This document shows, in pieces, positions 63,822 through 64,000 of a stretch of 64,000 bases of DNA. The translations under genes were made by a program, and so were the position numbers. Position 1 is the stretch's first letter. Every line of letters begins with the position of its first letter. This stretch comes from Aciduliprofundum sp. MAR08-339 (GTDB lineage Archaea; Thermoplasmatota; Thermoplasmata; Thermoplasmatales; Aciduliprofundaceae): contig NC_019942.1 in the NCBI RefSeq assembly GCF_000327505.1, forward strand, positions 1 to 64,000, written 5' to 3'. Under the pieces are notes generated by a model. That model saw only the letters and a list, made by a program, of their open reading frames with translations, had not been told where the DNA came from and searched no databases.

Positions 63822-64000
63822 ATGTTCAATCCCCTCGTATTCCACGGAAATCAGGGTGCAAAGGATATGATGTGCAAGATTGGTGTGAGCAAGGAGGGCA
63901 CAGAAATAATGGACAAAAAATCTAGATTCTTCATTCTGAAACTTGAGAATCTTCCACTCAAAGGTGCCCTACTTTTGAAGCAGGAGGCTCTGGCGGCGGG
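63822..64000 (+). CDS. Dihydropteroate-synthase-like protein (5' part, cut by window end)
   Basis: Open from an ATG through the window end (59 complete codons): MFNPLVFHGNQGAKDMM and later KLENLPLKGALLLKQEALAAG. The N-terminal pattern of VSKEGTEIMDKKSRFFIL with an ILKQEAL-like helix resembles the entry domain of archaeal dihydropteroate-synthase-related proteins. That is a tentative match, since the TIM-barrel core is outside the window. Confidence 0.4.
   Translation, partial: MFNPLVFHGNQGAKDMMCKIGVSKEGTEIMDKKSRFFILKLENLPLKGALLLKQEALAA

Overview
The window is chromosomal DNA of an archaeon, most likely a thermophilic member of the Thermoplasmatota close to Aciduliprofundum (DHVE2). The archaeal markers are Orc1/Cdc6, GINS, Alba, eIF5A/aIF5B/aIF6, ribosomal proteins S19e, L31e and L39e, a S26B signal peptidase, wybutosine-type tRNA modification (Taw2), TATA boxes of the TTTAAATA type about 25-27 nt upstream of many start codons (leaderless mRNAs), and a 23S rRNA gene that stands alone without 16S or 5S beside it. 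The genus-level placement is inferred from gene content, not from a search. I saw no transposase, CRISPR array or prophage. Coding density is very high and several convergent genes overlap at their 3' ends.

Layout. 0-3.5 kb: orc1/cdc6, signal peptidase, then eIF5A directly followed by an agmatinase. 3.5-9.6 kb: a type IV pilus-like secretion operon (pilin-like protein, ATPase, two TadC-like membrane proteins, second ATPase). 9.6-14.75 kb: a 1720-residue surface protein on the opposite strand with CARDB-like repeats outside and three zinc ribbons inside. 14.9-18.0 kb: 23S rRNA flanked by a processing stem with a bulge-helix-bulge motif. 18-27 kb: Taw2, membrane, transglutaminase and zinc-finger proteins, a 1175-residue surface protein with CBM9-like and sialidase-type repeats, and Alba. 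27-33.5 kb: a large RND/MMPL protein, a divergent two-winged-helix regulator, and an M20 peptidase. 33.5-36 kb: the conserved information-processing cluster GINS51, S19e, PDCD5, L39e, L31e, aIF6. 36-41.6 kb: metabolic and KaiC-like genes, tRNA-Thr joined to a DUF47 gene, and a PiT phosphate transporter. 41.6-47 kb: orphan DNA methylase, PLP-dependent Arg/Lys/Orn decarboxylase, carbamate kinase, deoxyhypusine synthase, TyrRS. 47-50.5 kb: MFS transporter, TrmJ-like methylase, and a small operon of glycine-rich DUF5320-like proteins with a NifX-like protein. 50.5-54.1 kb: KaiC-like ATPase, zinc-ribbon CheC-like protein, small ORFs, and an archaellin-like protein with inserted FN3 domains. 54.2-64 kb: glyoxylate reductase, HisRS, MATE transporter, tRNA-Ala with repeats of its own 3' end, biotin ligase, PAPS-reductase-like protein, aIF5B, AlaX, purine permease, and the start of a dihydropteroate-synthase-like gene.

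How the genes fit together. eIF5A, an agmatine ureohydrolase, a PLP decarboxylase that could make agmatine, and deoxyhypusine synthase together supply most of an eIF5A hypusination route. The pilus operon, archaellin, giant surface proteins, signal peptidase and RND/MMPL protein form a cell-surface theme. The most unusual items are the archaellin with FN3 insertions, the paired-ATPase pilus locus, the NifX/DUF5320 operon whose two proteins carry matching coiled-coil tails, and the DUF47 gene whose start codon lies 3 nt after tRNA-Thr.
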